Below the pieces are notes generated by a model. It saw nothing but the letters and a program-made list of their open reading frames with translations. It did not search any database and was not told the origin of the DNA. From assembly GCA_028673005.1 (NCBI GenBank), contig CM054113.1:176435956-176499955 (forward strand): 64,000 nt of DNA, written 5' to 3'. Position 1 is the stretch's first letter, and the number at the start of each line of letters is the position of its first letter. A program made the translations under genes and the position numbers. This document shows positions 22,701-32,010 of this stretch, piece by piece. Source of the DNA: Tanypteryx hageni (lineage: Eukaryota > Arthropoda > Insecta > Odonata > Petaluridae).

Positions 22701-25700
22701 ATTCTTTATGTTCCTTTGAAACCACCATGACTTTCGTTTTTTCAGCATTGATCTTCATTCCATATTATTGGCCAACCTCCACTAGTCTGTCTGTCATCCT
22801 CTGAAGCTCTTTCTCGTCTTCTACTATTAATCCCTGATCATCTGCATATTTAATGGTAGTATTACTTTCACCTCCTATCTTAAATCCTTTCTCTTCCATC
22901 AACGCTTCTTCTGTTATTGTTTCTGCATAAATATTAAATATCGCTGGTGAAATAGGACATCCCTGCCTCACTCCCCTCCCTATTGAAGTACTTTCTGTTT
23001 CTTCTCCTTCAACCCTGACTCTAATCTTTTGATCAAAGTAAAGGTTTTTAAGCAGTCTTTTATCTTTCCAATCTATTCCAATTTTGTTTAAAATACCCAG
23101 CATTTTATCCCATTTCACTCGGTCAAAAGCTTTCTCCCAATCTACAAAACAAAAATACATATCTTCATTGACTTCTAGCGCTCTTTCTATCATCATTCTC
23201 ATACATCCTATAGCATCTCTAGTCCCTCTTCCTCTTCTGAAACCAAACTGATTATCTTGCAGCTCCTTTTCTATTTTACATTCAATTCTTTTGGTTATTA
23301 TTCTAGTTAGAACTTTAGCTTTATGAGAAATTAAACTAATTGTTCTATAATCCTTACAACATTTTGCATTGTTCTTTTTCTCCAGTGGTACCATAACAAC
23401 ATCTAAAAAATCTTCAGGCCATATGCCAGTATCATATACTTGGTTAAAAAATTTTGTTAGTTGCTTAACTGCTTTCGACCCCAAAACCTTAAGAACGTCC
23501 ACTGGTATATCATCACTCCCAACAGCCTTCCTTCTTTTCATGTCATCAATTGCTCTTTCAACATCAGACTCGAGAATACTTGGTCCTAGCTGATCTTTTT
23601 CCCATCATCTTTTTCATTTAATTCAATATTTCTTGGCTTTCCTTCTTTGTCATACAGCACCTCAATGTATTCTTTCCAAACATTCTTTACATTGTCTGGC
23701 TCCGAGACTATTTTACCACTTTTGTTCATGATTCCTTTACGTCCTATCTTTCTTGCCTTTTTCTTGAATAGTTCCCTTGCTTTGCTATACATGAGGTCTG
23801 TTCTACAAATTCTTTCACACTCGACAATCTCCTTGCATTTCTCATTTATCCACTGTTCTCTGGCTTTATCTGTTTCCCTTCTTAAAGCATTATTTAACTC
23901 CTTGTACTTTCTTTGGCCTTCTTCATTGTTTATGTTCTTCCACTTTCTCCGCTCTTCCATTTTTTGCAGCATGGCTGCTGTGATCCAGGGTTTTTTGATT
24001 CTTTCACCTGTTATCTTTCCTACCTTCTTTTCCATTACATCTTTAATGTTGCTATGGATGTATCTCCACTCCTCATCTACATTCTTCCTATTTTCTTCAG
24101 CTCTCTCCCCCAACCTTTCCTCCAGCTCAGTCATGATAGCCTCCTTGTTTTTAAGGAGTTCCTCTAAGTTCCATTTCTTGTTAACTCTTATGTTTCTCTT
24201 AACGCTCTTCAGTCTACATTGTGTATTTGCCACCAAAAGGTTGTGGTCGGAATCGATATATGCCCCTGGTAGTGTTTTCACATTTTTAATGCTATTTCTA
24301 AATCTTTCATTGACTAGTATGTAATCTGTCTGGTATTGTCTCTGGTCTCCTGGGCTTCTCCATGTGTAAATTCTCCGCTGGTGATGCTTAAACCACGTAT
24401 TAGTTACAATCAATCTATTTCTATGGCAGAATTCCACAAGTTTCTCCCCTCTTTCATTTCTCTTCCCTAGTCCATATTTTCCCACTATGTTATCTTCCTG
24501 TCCCTCTCCGACTACACTGTTCCAATCTCCCATTACTATGGTGGTGATCCTTCCTTTTCCCTCCTCCTCCAATATCTCCATAATCTGTTCATAGATTTCA
24601 TCTACTTCATCGTCGCCAGCATTAGTTGTTGGCATATACACTTGAATTATAAGTATTTCCACTGGCTCCATCTGAAGTTTTATGGCTATTAATCTATCAT
24701 TAACTGTCACTACCTTGCTAATTCTTTCAGCTATCTCTTTTCTCGTTATAATCCCCACTCCCCTTTCCTTTTTCTCTCCTCCCGAGTAAATAATCTTAAA
24801 TTCGTCTTAATTTATCTCGCCTTCTCCTTCCCACCGAACTTCACTAAGACCTACTATACCTACATTATTCCTTCTCATTTCCCTTTTTAAGTTCTCTAGT
24901 TTAACCCCTGAATTCATAGTCCTAACATTCCATGTGCCTATTCTTAATTTCTCACCACTTGCTTTCCTATTAATGTTACATTTCCTCTGTGCATCCCCTA
25001 GGGTAGTCCCCACCCAGAGATCCGATTGGGGGACTATTTTACCTCCGGAATATTTTACCCCAGAGAGATCCATAGAGGTATTTGCAGCTTTTCAGCCTAT
25101 CATGGGAAATATAATGAGGTAGTTTCCCCTTGCTTTCCTCATCGCAGTTTCACAAGTGTGATTACCCATCTGTAGCTGTTCAGATCCACATGATCACCAC
25201 CTACAGAGGTACTGTGCAAGCTGCTGCCCTTGCACAGGGGGATGTAAAACCCCCAAGACTGCTTCTTAGTCTGACTCTTCCCCTCAGACCTTTCCGGCTT
25301 GGATGGTCCTACCAGGAGGATTATCTCCCGCCGGCATAGCTCTTTGGTTCATAAGAGTACACAAACCCTCCCACCTCTGTAAGGTTATGCAGTCCTTAGG
25401 GAGGGCTAAATTGATTAAACTAATGCAAATAGTGCAATTTTCTCTTGCACAGTGTTAGATAAAATATGATCTCAGAAATCGGGTATTTGAAAAATTTTCC
25501 GAGCTCAGTTTTAAATTCCTTATGTTGTTTAACACATTCGCGAAATAAGACATTTTTATTGTTTTTCCCCTGGGACAAAATTTATTTTTAATTTCACGCA
25601 TAATGACGCATTTTTCACACTTTATTTCTGTAGATCATAGCATTTCTTAAGGTTATATTTCTCTCCCTGTCTTTCCAATGCTCTGTCTGTCCACCCACCA

Positions 25701-28700
25701 GTGGGTCACGACGGCCACAAGACGTAATGCCCGTGACCCGCTGGTGGATCACTCCATCATTGTTTTTGGAAATTACCATTTTTTAGCTCTTGATGTACAT
25801 TTTGTTAATAATTGGTGTTAAGCTACATTTCCATTAATAAAAAAGTCACCAACATGTTGGCCAACTTGTTGTGGAGCCAACGTGCTGGCTTAAATTGAAG
25901 TGTTTTTCCACTGAAACTTTCATTTTGGTTTAGCAGTGATTGAACTCTTGTCAATGGACGAAGTGGCATTAGTTGCGGCTTCCGCGTTTGTAATTTATGC
26001 TGGAAATTACCTACTTTTGAATCAGGATCGTAAACGGAAACGGTGGTGGATTAGAAGTTTTCTTGTGAAGCGTGGATTAGAAGGGACATATCATTTGCTG
26101 ATGAACAATCTTTGTCTCCAAAGTGGTTACGAAAATTTCATTCGAATCATGGCAACAGACTGGATATTTACTGCAGCTAGTTGTGCCTTTTATACAAAAA
26201 GAAGACACCAAACTATGAAAGTCTGTGTCCCCTGGAGAACAGTTGGCTGCTACATTATGCTTTTTTTAGCTACTGGTGACAGTTATGGAAGTCTAATGTA
26301 TCATTACAGGATTTCAAAATCTTAAATATAGAGATTTGTACCATTTTTGCAAGTTTTTTTTCTACGTAATTAATATCGCAGTTAAGTTTTGACCTGATTT
26401 CACTTAGTGCATCAATTCGATTATTTGCTTGTTTATGTTCACTAGATGTAACATCCCATAAAATTAAATTAAATTAAAATAAAATTTTTCATAAAGTTCA
26501 ATTACCGTATTTAGCCGAATCCTCTTTTAGCACTGTCAAAACAGAAAAAAGATTTAATGGCCTAATTTCTCACTGACTGTATTTGGTGTATATTTCGAAC
26601 ATATCCAGTATAGGTATACTAGTTCATTCATTAATTGAAATGGTTTGTTACAAATTTTTTCTGAAATAAAAATAATTTTGATAATTAAGACTTTATTAAT
26701 TGAATTCTGGATTGTAAGTTTGCAATATAATATAATATATAATTATAAAATATAATTATTTTGTGTCATTTGTTTAAAAAAATATCAATTAAATGTGTAA
26801 CCATACATCCTACAATTCTATGACAACTCGTCGCGCATCAATTCGTTGTGGCTAGTTCGTCGTGCCTCTATACATCGCACCACAAACTCATTGTGTTTCA
26901 ATTCATCTCTCAACAAATTCGTCAGGGTGTCTCACCTTCCAATTTGTCTTGTAACGAATGTTTCACAACGAAATTTTCATGCGATGATTTTGTCTAGCAA
27001 TGAATTGGCACGCGATGAGTTTGTCGAGGGGCATATGGACACGCGACAAGTTGATCGTTTGACCAATTGAAGCACGGCGAATTGGTGTGCGATCAATTGA
27101 CTGTGATGTATTGATGGTGTATGACTTCGTACTCGAATTTAAGACGACCCCCGATTTTCGCAAGCTGAAATTTTAAAAAAACCTTGTCTTGGATTCAGTA
27201 GTTTAATTCTATTTGCTTTTGTCCACTCCATAAGTACAGACATGCATGTTCACAACCAATAATTCATTACATTTTGACATCTAGAAAAAATATTTTTATA
27301 CAATGATTGATAACAATAATCTTATTGTCATCATATTTTCTTTGGATCTTATATATTGATACAGTTACTTTTAACATCTTCCTCACAAAACAGTGTACCA
27401 GTCTTTCGAAGCGATTCTCTCCAGAGGCTGTAAATTTTCTCTTAGGTATTTTATACTTGGCAATTCCAAAAGCAGAAGGGTTACCAAGGCCACCGCCTCC
27501 TCCACCTCCATTTAGGAGTAATTCAAGTGAATCGAATCTGCTAGTTGTCATAAAGAATCCTTTCAGGTAAGAATGTGATTACAGTGCAACCTCTATAATC
27601 CGAACTAATTAATGCAAGGGTGTGTTCGGATTACTGGATTCATGTAAAATAACGAGGAAAAAATCTATTGTATTAAATTTCTGTAAATAAAACACCAATT
27701 AATGTACTTACAGATCACTAAAATGACTGTGAGATATCGGGGTTGTTGGATGGGAAAATTGTACTCCACACTAGGCCGCAGCAGTAGGAATGAGCGATAT
27801 CAGCACGGCCGGCCATGCCGATATCGCTCATTCCTTTTAAAACAATGTTTCAAAGGATCATCTATTCAGCCGCAAGGGGTGTTAGTAGTGGACATATGTG
27901 CCTGACTTTGTTACAAAACAAAAAGATTCAAATTTCACTTTCCGACGTTCGCTTCACTTAACCGACACTTTACACCCGATGTTGAGAAATGATTCAGATT
28001 ACTGGGAGTTTGGAATAACGTGGGTTCGAATTATAGAGGTTGCACTGTGCACTAACTCATCTTTGAAAATAGTATATAAAATATTATTTACAATAAACTG
28101 TAGTAACATGGGTTCTCTTCATAAACATTTTGCATTCTTGAACTTGAAATGTCAACCACCTCTTGGCTCTTGCATACAGATATAATAATTTTCAATAAAT
28201 ATGTGAGAGTATCTAATGATACAAAACTTTTTTAACCTTTCTATGTTTTAACTGTTATCTCTTGTTTTGTGTGATAAGGAAAGAATAATATAATTTTTGT
28301 GAGATGTTTTATGCGTACAATTAAATTTTTAATTTTATTGTGTTTCTTCATTTTCTATCTGCAGAAGCTGTGAAACGGAGCCAGAATTAATTCTGGATTC
28401 AGATGATATTGATGAAAACCAGAAAAAAATCGATGGTGCATTCAAAGTCCGAGCTCTAGCTGTAGCATCTAAGTTAACATTATTATGTATTAAACAGCTT
28501 GAAGATATACCCTCAAGCAAAGAAATTTTTCGTCCTTTTACCAATCTCGTACCCCTTCTACCTTTGCCAGTCTACCCAAAATCTCTTGTGGATTCCATCA
28601 AAACGCTTGAGAATTCCTTGAACAAACTCATGAAGGATAGCACACCTCTTGAAAAGTTGACTCATGCTGCAAAGAAGCCCAAGCCTTTGAAATTATATGA

Positions 28701-31163
28701 GCCTGCAATAGTTGACATGTAAGTTATTCTCATGATAGAAAAGCAAGGCTAATCCTGGTAATGGTTTCTTTCTTGAAAATAGAATGTATTCGATCAAAAA
28801 GCATTCCGGTTTTAATGGTCGAAAACTTATGAGAAAATGTGTATTTTGTAGTTTAATCAGACTTTGCGATTCAAATAATTTTTTGTGACCTTTTTATTTG
28901 TGGGCAACATCTTGAATTCTGATGAAGATGGTTGACATTGGGTTGATTATAAGTCTTTAAGAAAAACTTGCAATAGGATACAATTATTAACATCTTTTCA
29001 AGTTTACATCAAAGAATATTTAATATATAGGAGAATTTCTGTAAAAATAATTGGCAATCAGTAATGTAATTATTTTATTTTTATATTATTTGTGGAACTA
29101 ATTTTAGTAATTTTGCATTTATCAATTGTCGAGCTATTCATGAAGAAATTCTACAAATTATTTTTGTATAACATTATTTTAATTTTTGTTTCACTTTGAT
29201 AGGCTTACAAGGGAAGCCCCCAAGGTGTGACACTCGCATCGGGTTGTGACTTTGCAGAATGAAAATATATGTAAAATAATGGACTCCTATTTCTACCTAG
29301 GTGCCAACTCGAAATCTTTTACGAGAAAATGCCCTTTGAAAATCGCGATCCGAGAGTCAACGTAATAAGAACGTTAAAAGTCCATTTGTAATCATCTATA
29401 AGCGTTGGTCTAGGGGAAACGAGCTGGAGTAGAAATAATTTTGCCGGGGTTCGATTCCCAAAGGGACCGAAAAATTTTTCTCCGATTTTTTTTTAATTTT
29501 TTTCCCAATTTCCAGCATATCGTCGATAAAACTTGCACAACATTTTTTTTAATTTATTCCATGCATTATAACTACTATTTTCTTCATCGTAATTCTTCAT
29601 GAACATAATTTTACGGATCACTACCCATTCGCTTTACCATCATGATCAATACATGACGAATTTGAAAGGAGGAATGCAGAACAATGCACCGAAATAACCC
29701 AACAATATTGTGACATAATGCCAATTATAATTATAATGGCAATAATTGACACCAGCAACAGATTTATCATAATGAACAATACATGACGAGATTTGAAAGG
29801 AGGAATAAAGAACAATGCATCGAAATAACCCAACAGTATTGTGACATAATTTCAATTATAATTATAATGACAATAATTGACACCTGCAAATGATAATGAA
29901 TCCCTTTAACAACAACAACAACAACAGCGTAACTTTAATAACAACATTATACGATGACTAGACGCAGTTTTTCATGGCCTTATTAGCAGACGTCCTTGTC
30001 TCTCTACCACAGTCAACGTCAGAATATTGCCGAGAGATTTATTGTTAGAGGGCTCATTTTGGGGTGGCGATTGGAATTGTTTGTTTTTGTTCGTGTTTTG
30101 CGAGTGATCTTCAGTTTTTGGGGCAATAATAACTGCATTACGATGAAGAAAATAGTAGTTATAATGCATGGAATAAATAAAAAAAAATGTTTTGCAAGTT
30201 TTATCGACGATATGCTGGAAATTGCGAAAAAAGTTTTTTAAAAAATCAGAAAAAAATTTTGGTCCCTTCGGGAATTGAACCCCGGCAAAAATATTTCAAA
30301 TACAACTCGTTTCCCCTAGACCAACACTCCCAGATAGTTAAAAAATGACTTTTAACATTCTTATTACATTTACTCTCGGATCGCGATATTCAAAGGGCAT
30401 CTTCTCGTAAACGACATCAAGTTGGCACCTAGGTAGAAATAGGAGTCCGTTATTTTACATATACTTTCATTCTGCAAAGTCTCAATCCGATGCGAGTGTC
30501 ACACCTTGGGGGCTTCCCTTGTTAGCTAATTAGCATATATTTGAGATTAGATAATTTTCTTTGACCTCATAAAATGATTTGCTAGTTGGGAAATGAATAA
30601 TTTACCTCAGTGTCTTTCTTTGCATTAGCTGCATTTTCATCTCTTTATTTTTTAGGTCAGTACATGGTGTCAATAATACTTCTTAATTTAACTTTTCAGA
30701 TTTGATGGTCGAAAGAGGAGAGTAATGTCAAGAGAAAAGCAGGAGCACGAGAAACTTCTTCATAAGTACAAAAAAGAAATGAAGGGTGCTATTCGAGAAA
30801 TACGCAGAGATAAGGATTTCCTTGCTAAAGTGAAAGTGAAAGAGACATTGAAGAAGTAAGTCCATCATTATTTGCTCGTTGAATCTCAAATTTATTTATT
30901 TAAACAGGTTTACTCTCCTCCTCAATGAATTGTTACAAATATCAGAAAATATTTTAGCATACTAACTCATTACATTTACAAAAATATAGTTCTACTCTTT
31001 CTATATTTTGTTTTTGTTTGCATTCATTTTACCAATAGATATTATTTTAAATTATCTCACTTTACTTTCCAGTGACATGCAAAGAATAGAGAAGGTTAAG
31101 GAAATATTTGGCGCTGCAGCCTTACAGCAAGGAGAGATCAGAAAACTAAAGAGGACAAAATAA
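10765..31163 (+). CDS. NOP14: Nucleolar protein 14 (NOP14), 15 coding exons
   Basis: NOP14 is a component of the small-subunit processome needed for 18S rRNA maturation in the nucleolus. Exons: 10765-10944, 11022-11168, 11299-11422, 11570-11913, 12423-12577, 13557-13804, 14644-14796, 14894-15052, 16268-16444, 16668-16858, 19309-19473, 27394-27566, 28365-28718, 30700-30855 and 31073-31163. They sum to 2817 nt (938 aa plus stop), every junction in phase with GT-AG ends. Landmarks are NPFEVHINRQKF and GLPGVARAKAFKK at the N-terminus, EAHFGG, an acidic middle exon (13557-13804), ELPYTFE, FPTSDFRHPV, NFLLGILYLA and a basic C-terminus with KGAIREIRRDKDFLA. Exon 8 could begin six bases earlier, at 14888. 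Human NOP14 is similar in length. Intron 11 is about 7.9 kb of transposons. A poly(A) signal at 31181 implies a very short 3'UTR. Confidence 0.95.
12185..12395. mobile_element. Probable piggyBac-like end in NOP14 intron 4
   Basis: The block at about 12355-12388 (gtcttggcactcaaggagttaa) closely matches the right end of the piggyBac-like element at 19125-19168, including the GGCACTCAA TIR core and a terminal TTAA-type site. A matching left end is not clear, although GGGTTAA occurs at 12199. It lies just 30 bp from the exon 5 acceptor. Confidence 0.4.
13075..13160. mobile_element. One end of a Tigger-like DNA transposon in NOP14 intron 5
   Basis: After TA, the sequence CAGGTATCCCTCATTATGG with GTGCACTTCACTTAGTGC has the form of the Tigger ends seen elsewhere here (CAG...CCTC...). 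No second end was located, so this is probably a truncated copy. Confidence 0.3.
14145..14372. repeat. Two-copy 112-bp tandem duplication in NOP14 intron 6
   Basis: Units start at 14145 and 14257 (GTGAATGRATGC...) and share nearly every base, including GCACACACAGAGGTGATCTG. The second unit carries a 4-base CTCA insertion after GTGA. The near identity suggests a recent duplication. Translating it gives only a repeated peptide and no gene. Confidence 0.85.
16932..17722 (-). mobile_element. hAT-like element, copy A, with BED-type zinc-finger ORF
   Basis: Starts with TAGGGATGGGACGAT, a hAT-style end, and carries a minus-strand ORF at 17257-17694 (145 aa). The ORF begins MNKKYNSSTDRSLYRQKYKV and contains a zinc finger (CTVCNSDF, then H-x5-H). 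A second, internally deleted copy lies at 56406-56780 with the same end and the same ORF start. The opposite terminus was not found, so the copy is truncated or diverged. It sits in NOP14 intron 10. Confidence 0.6.
17880..19164. mobile_element. piggyBac-like non-autonomous element, about 1.29 kb
   Basis: The inverted ends CCCTTCGAGTGCCAA (17880) and CCCTTTGAGTGCCAA (inverted, ending 19164) differ at one base. The right end is followed by TTAA (19165-19168) and the left is preceded by CTAA. TTAA flanks with CCC-starting TIRs are the hallmark of piggyBac. There is no transposase ORF. A smaller Tigger-like MITE is nested at 18581-18892. It lies in NOP14 intron 10. Confidence 0.65.
18581..18892. 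mobile_element. Tigger/pogo-like MITE nested in the piggyBac-like element
   Basis: Starts CAGTATATCCTCGATTTAAC after TA. The inverted right end reads GTAAACCATCGACTTAAC near 18892 and is again followed by TA. Both ends share the core TCGAYTTAACGGA, and the interior repeats CCGTTAAATCC. There is no coding capacity. It is about 312 bp and GC-richer than its surroundings. Confidence 0.6.
19820..20116 (-). pseudogene. RTE ORF C-terminal fragment beyond the Tigger insertion
   Basis: A 98-aa piece with the YSAETWTIRRKGEK and WTERKRNEEVLE blocks that form the conserved C-terminal region after the RT in this LINE. It is cut from the rest of the ORF by the Tigger insertion at 20190-22658. It lines up with 3296-4306 of copy 1. 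Confidence 0.85.
20280..20420 (+). promoter_or_regulatory. Tigger transposase promoter with TATA box
   Basis: The region upstream of the transposase is strikingly GC-rich compared with the AT-rich surroundings. It contains CTCTATATAGGG (TATATAG at 20388-20394), a good TATA box about 285 bp before the ATG at 20679. The transcript would run in the same direction as NOP14. Confidence 0.55.
20679..22349 (+). CDS. Tigger/pogo-family DDE transposase, intact
   Basis: A 556-aa transposase expected to cut and paste the surrounding element. ATG at 20679 (MSPKKKPQ) was preferred over the upstream in-frame ATG at 20619, because a lysine-rich start just before the DNA-binding domain is typical. Domains in order: a pipsqueak/CENP-B-type helix-turn-helix (about residues 12-60, GVSVADLARTYNRSTSTI), a second Tc5/CENP-B helix-turn-helix (about 75-145, GWFEKFKRRTGI) and a DDE_1 catalytic core. 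The catalytic aspartates are visible in FNCDETGLFW, LLVMDNAPAH and LLQPMDQQVI; the last two are 36 residues apart. The C-terminus ends in a QMSLDSFLVKKN-type tail. There are no internal stops or frameshifts, and the base composition is richer in G and C than the flanks. Family assignment is firm; activity is unproven. Confidence 0.95.
   Translation: MSPKKKPQGDSYKRIKITVEMKRKIIEKRERGVSVADLARTYNRSTSTICTILKNKDKIKEIDASKGVTRISTQRLRILDDVERLLLIWINEKQLQDDTINENIICEKAKVIFADLVKKTPGSSMAEEEVFKGRRGWFEKFKRRTGIHSVVRHGEAASSDAKAAENFIGDFKKLVDSEGYLPQQVFNCDETGLFWKKMPKRTYITAAALPGHKPMKDRLTLLFCANASGDLKIKLLLVYHSETPRAFKKCKVQKSRLNVMWSSNNKAWVTRDLFTDWINEVFGPSVKKYLLEMNLPLQILLVMDNAPAHPPGLQDDLLEEFKFIKIQFLPPNTTPLLQPMDQQVISNFKKLYTKALFERCFEVTEGTNLTLREFWKYHFHIVACLKMIEKAWEGVTKRTLTSAWKKLWPESVVECDFEGFETVPVEPVVNEIVSLAKIMGLEVDNKDIDELVEERSQELTTEELMELHCVSQQEVVEESLSEEEEVTANQQSSGAIREMLKAWETVASYFEKHHPNKAVAMRATNLFNDNAVSHFHKILKHRQKQMSLDSFLVKKN
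22497..22502 (+). terminator. Poly(A) signal of the Tigger transposase
   Basis: AATAAA lies about 150 bp after the transposase stop codon and inside the right end of the element. Confidence 0.6.
22765..25073 (-). pseudogene. RTE-like endonuclease/reverse transcriptase ORF, broken (copy 2)
   Basis: Read 5' to 3' on the minus strand, the ORF has three open pieces. 24807-25073 is the endonuclease N-terminus with RIGTWNVRTM and LSEVRWEGE. 23586-24758 is the rest of the endonuclease, with VYMPTT, MGDWNS and DSDHNLLV, plus the linker. 22765-23541 is the RT with KAVGSDDIP, FRRGRGTRDA, DWEKAFDRVKW, RQGCPISPA and the catalytic YADD. Breaks are a TAA at 24804, a one-base frameshift near 23590 and the Tigger insertion. 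In copy 3 the residue at the TAA position is serine, so the stop probably arose from TCA. The same stop is present in copy 1. Confidence 0.9.
25417..25935. other. NOP14 intron 11 spacer with a small hairpin
   Basis: Non-coding. At 25696-25746 the near-perfect inverted arms CCACCAGTGGGTCACG and CGTGACCCGCTGGTGG (15 of 16 bases pair) flank a loop of about 20 bp. It could be a tiny MITE or a regulatory stem-loop. Nothing else was recognised. Confidence 0.5.
25936..26325 (+). pseudogene. PIF/Harbinger transposase (HARBI1-like) N-terminal fragment
   Basis: A 129-aa open stretch contains the characteristic N-terminal Harbinger nuclease blocks: a basic RKRKRWWIRSFLVKRG, then LEGTYHLLMNNL, ENFIRIMATDWIF and, near the end, LFLATGDSYGSLMYHYRIS. 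These are in the right order, but the segment between them is scrambled and the catalytic DDE half is absent. It is therefore a decayed fragment. It is in the same orientation as NOP14, in intron 11. It is unrelated in sequence to the Harbinger-like element at 57804-58750. Confidence 0.7.
26817..27130. repeat. Palindromic array of degenerate 15-16 bp units
   Basis: The first half (about 26825-26965) is a run of units resembling AATTCGTCGTGnnnC, each beginning AA and carrying CGTCG, CGTTG or CATTG. The second half (about 26965-27125) carries the same unit on the opposite strand (GGCACGCGATGAATT-like words). The two arrays therefore face each other and could fold back loosely. No ORF, TIR or duplication could be fixed. 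It lies in NOP14 intron 11, 265 bp before exon 12. Confidence 0.6.
27582..28047. mobile_element. 466-bp MITE with 24-bp TIRs and a 48-bp central palindrome
   Basis: Ends CAGTGCAACCTCTATAAT are inverted at both termini, 23 of 24 bases matching. The left end follows TA and the right is followed by TG, probably a decayed TA. The form resembles the Tigger/pogo ends in this window. At 27787-27834 lies a loop-free palindrome with 22 of 24 paired positions (GGAATGAGCGATATC arms, GGCCGGCC centre). The element starts only 15 bp after the NOP14 exon 12 donor. It has no transposase. Confidence 0.8.
29208..30521. mobile_element. 1.3-kb foldback element with tRNA-like arms and TTA duplication
   Basis: Inverted arms of roughly 385 bp (29208 to about 29597; about 30136 to 30521) begin CAAGGGAAGCCCCCAAGG and are flanked by TTA on both sides (29205-29207, 30522-30524). 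TTA is a typical PIF/Harbinger target duplication. Each arm carries a tRNA-like block: an A-box-like TTGGTCTAGGGGAAACGAG and a B-box GCCGGGGTTCRATTCCC ending AAGGGACC. The centre holds two copies of a 129-bp tandem repeat (from about 29640 and 29769) and an (AAC)n run. No transposase is encoded. It lies in NOP14 intron 13. Confidence 0.85.
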
Positions 31164-32010
31164 TGTTATATATTGTAAAAAATAAATCAATTTTTATTAA
31201 AACAATTTTTTTTACATATTTCTCGTTTTTATTTTTAATTTATAAAAGTGAGTTTTAAGTACCACCGTGTAGATTTTCCATTTACTCCGTGTTTTAACAA
31301 TTTAAAAATAGATTAATATTTCTCATATCCAATCTGCTTGTGATATGAACTAGGTCACATAAATGAAGTAAGGTAAGTGAAACCAAGCAGAACAATCAAA
31401 AAACAATGTTTTTGTTGAAGTAAATGTATTCATTTGATAAAATGCTATGTTTACATAAATTGTGGTATAGACCCATGCCAGGATGCGATAGGATGGCTCG
31501 GCCATTATTTAGGACTCATCAGGGAGAAATTAATGGACACAGTGGTACTCGAATCATCCTTAAAAGTTAAATTTCTAACACAAAACTGCTTGGAGAGCCT
31601 CTTACACAAAAAAACTCTAAAGTTATGATAATAACAATCAAAATGACCTGTGGTTGAGCTTATTGAACCATGTTTTGCCAAAGCCCAAAAAGTCTGATAC
31701 AAGGAGTTTTATTGAATCGCAAAATTTTTGCTACAGGTAATTTATAGTAGCTTAATTGATACAATTATCTAACCTTGATTTTGAAATTTTCTTTAAAGCG
31801 TATGTTAACCACTTCTCTGAAGAAATTTTTAGAATATAGGTTCAAAAAAGTCATTTTTTATCACAAGGAGACATGAGAACATAAGAAATGCATTCGTTTT
31901 TTTTTTATTTTATCTAACTCCAAAATAAGCATATTATTGAAAAAATACTAAGGATGTGACCTCAATTCATATTTCAAAACTAACATTTCTTTAGCAGCAT
32001 TGTTTTCATG
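31164..32010. other. NOP14 3'UTR and AT-rich spacer
   Basis: AATAAA at 31181-31186, 18 bp after the NOP14 stop, is the likely polyadenylation signal. Beyond it the DNA is AT-rich with no exon, TIR pair or recognisable family. Confidence 0.6.

Larger units (their letters stand above)
19603..25404 (-). mobile_element. RTE-like LINE, copy 2, full length with 12-bp target duplication
   Basis: The LINE runs on the minus strand, antisense to NOP14, in intron 11. It is flanked by GCTAAATTGATT at 19591-19602 and again at 25405-25416, which is a clean target-site duplication. The 3' tail on the left is (TGAA)n/(TGA)n. Removing the nested Tigger leaves about 3.3 kb, the usual size of RTE elements, with a 5'UTR rich in CCGGAAAGG/CCCCC words. 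Endonuclease and RT reading frames survive only in pieces. Copy 1 at 3266-6389 is a close relative. Confidence 0.9.

Noticed and set aside
25130..25339. A 69-aa plus-strand ORF at the 5' end of LINE copy 2
   Set aside because: It is antisense to the LINE 5'UTR with no motif.
29400..29470. A tRNA gene within the foldback arm
   Set aside because: A- and B-box-like motifs and a T-arm are visible, but acceptor and anticodon stems do not form, and the block is duplicated in both arms as part of the element.
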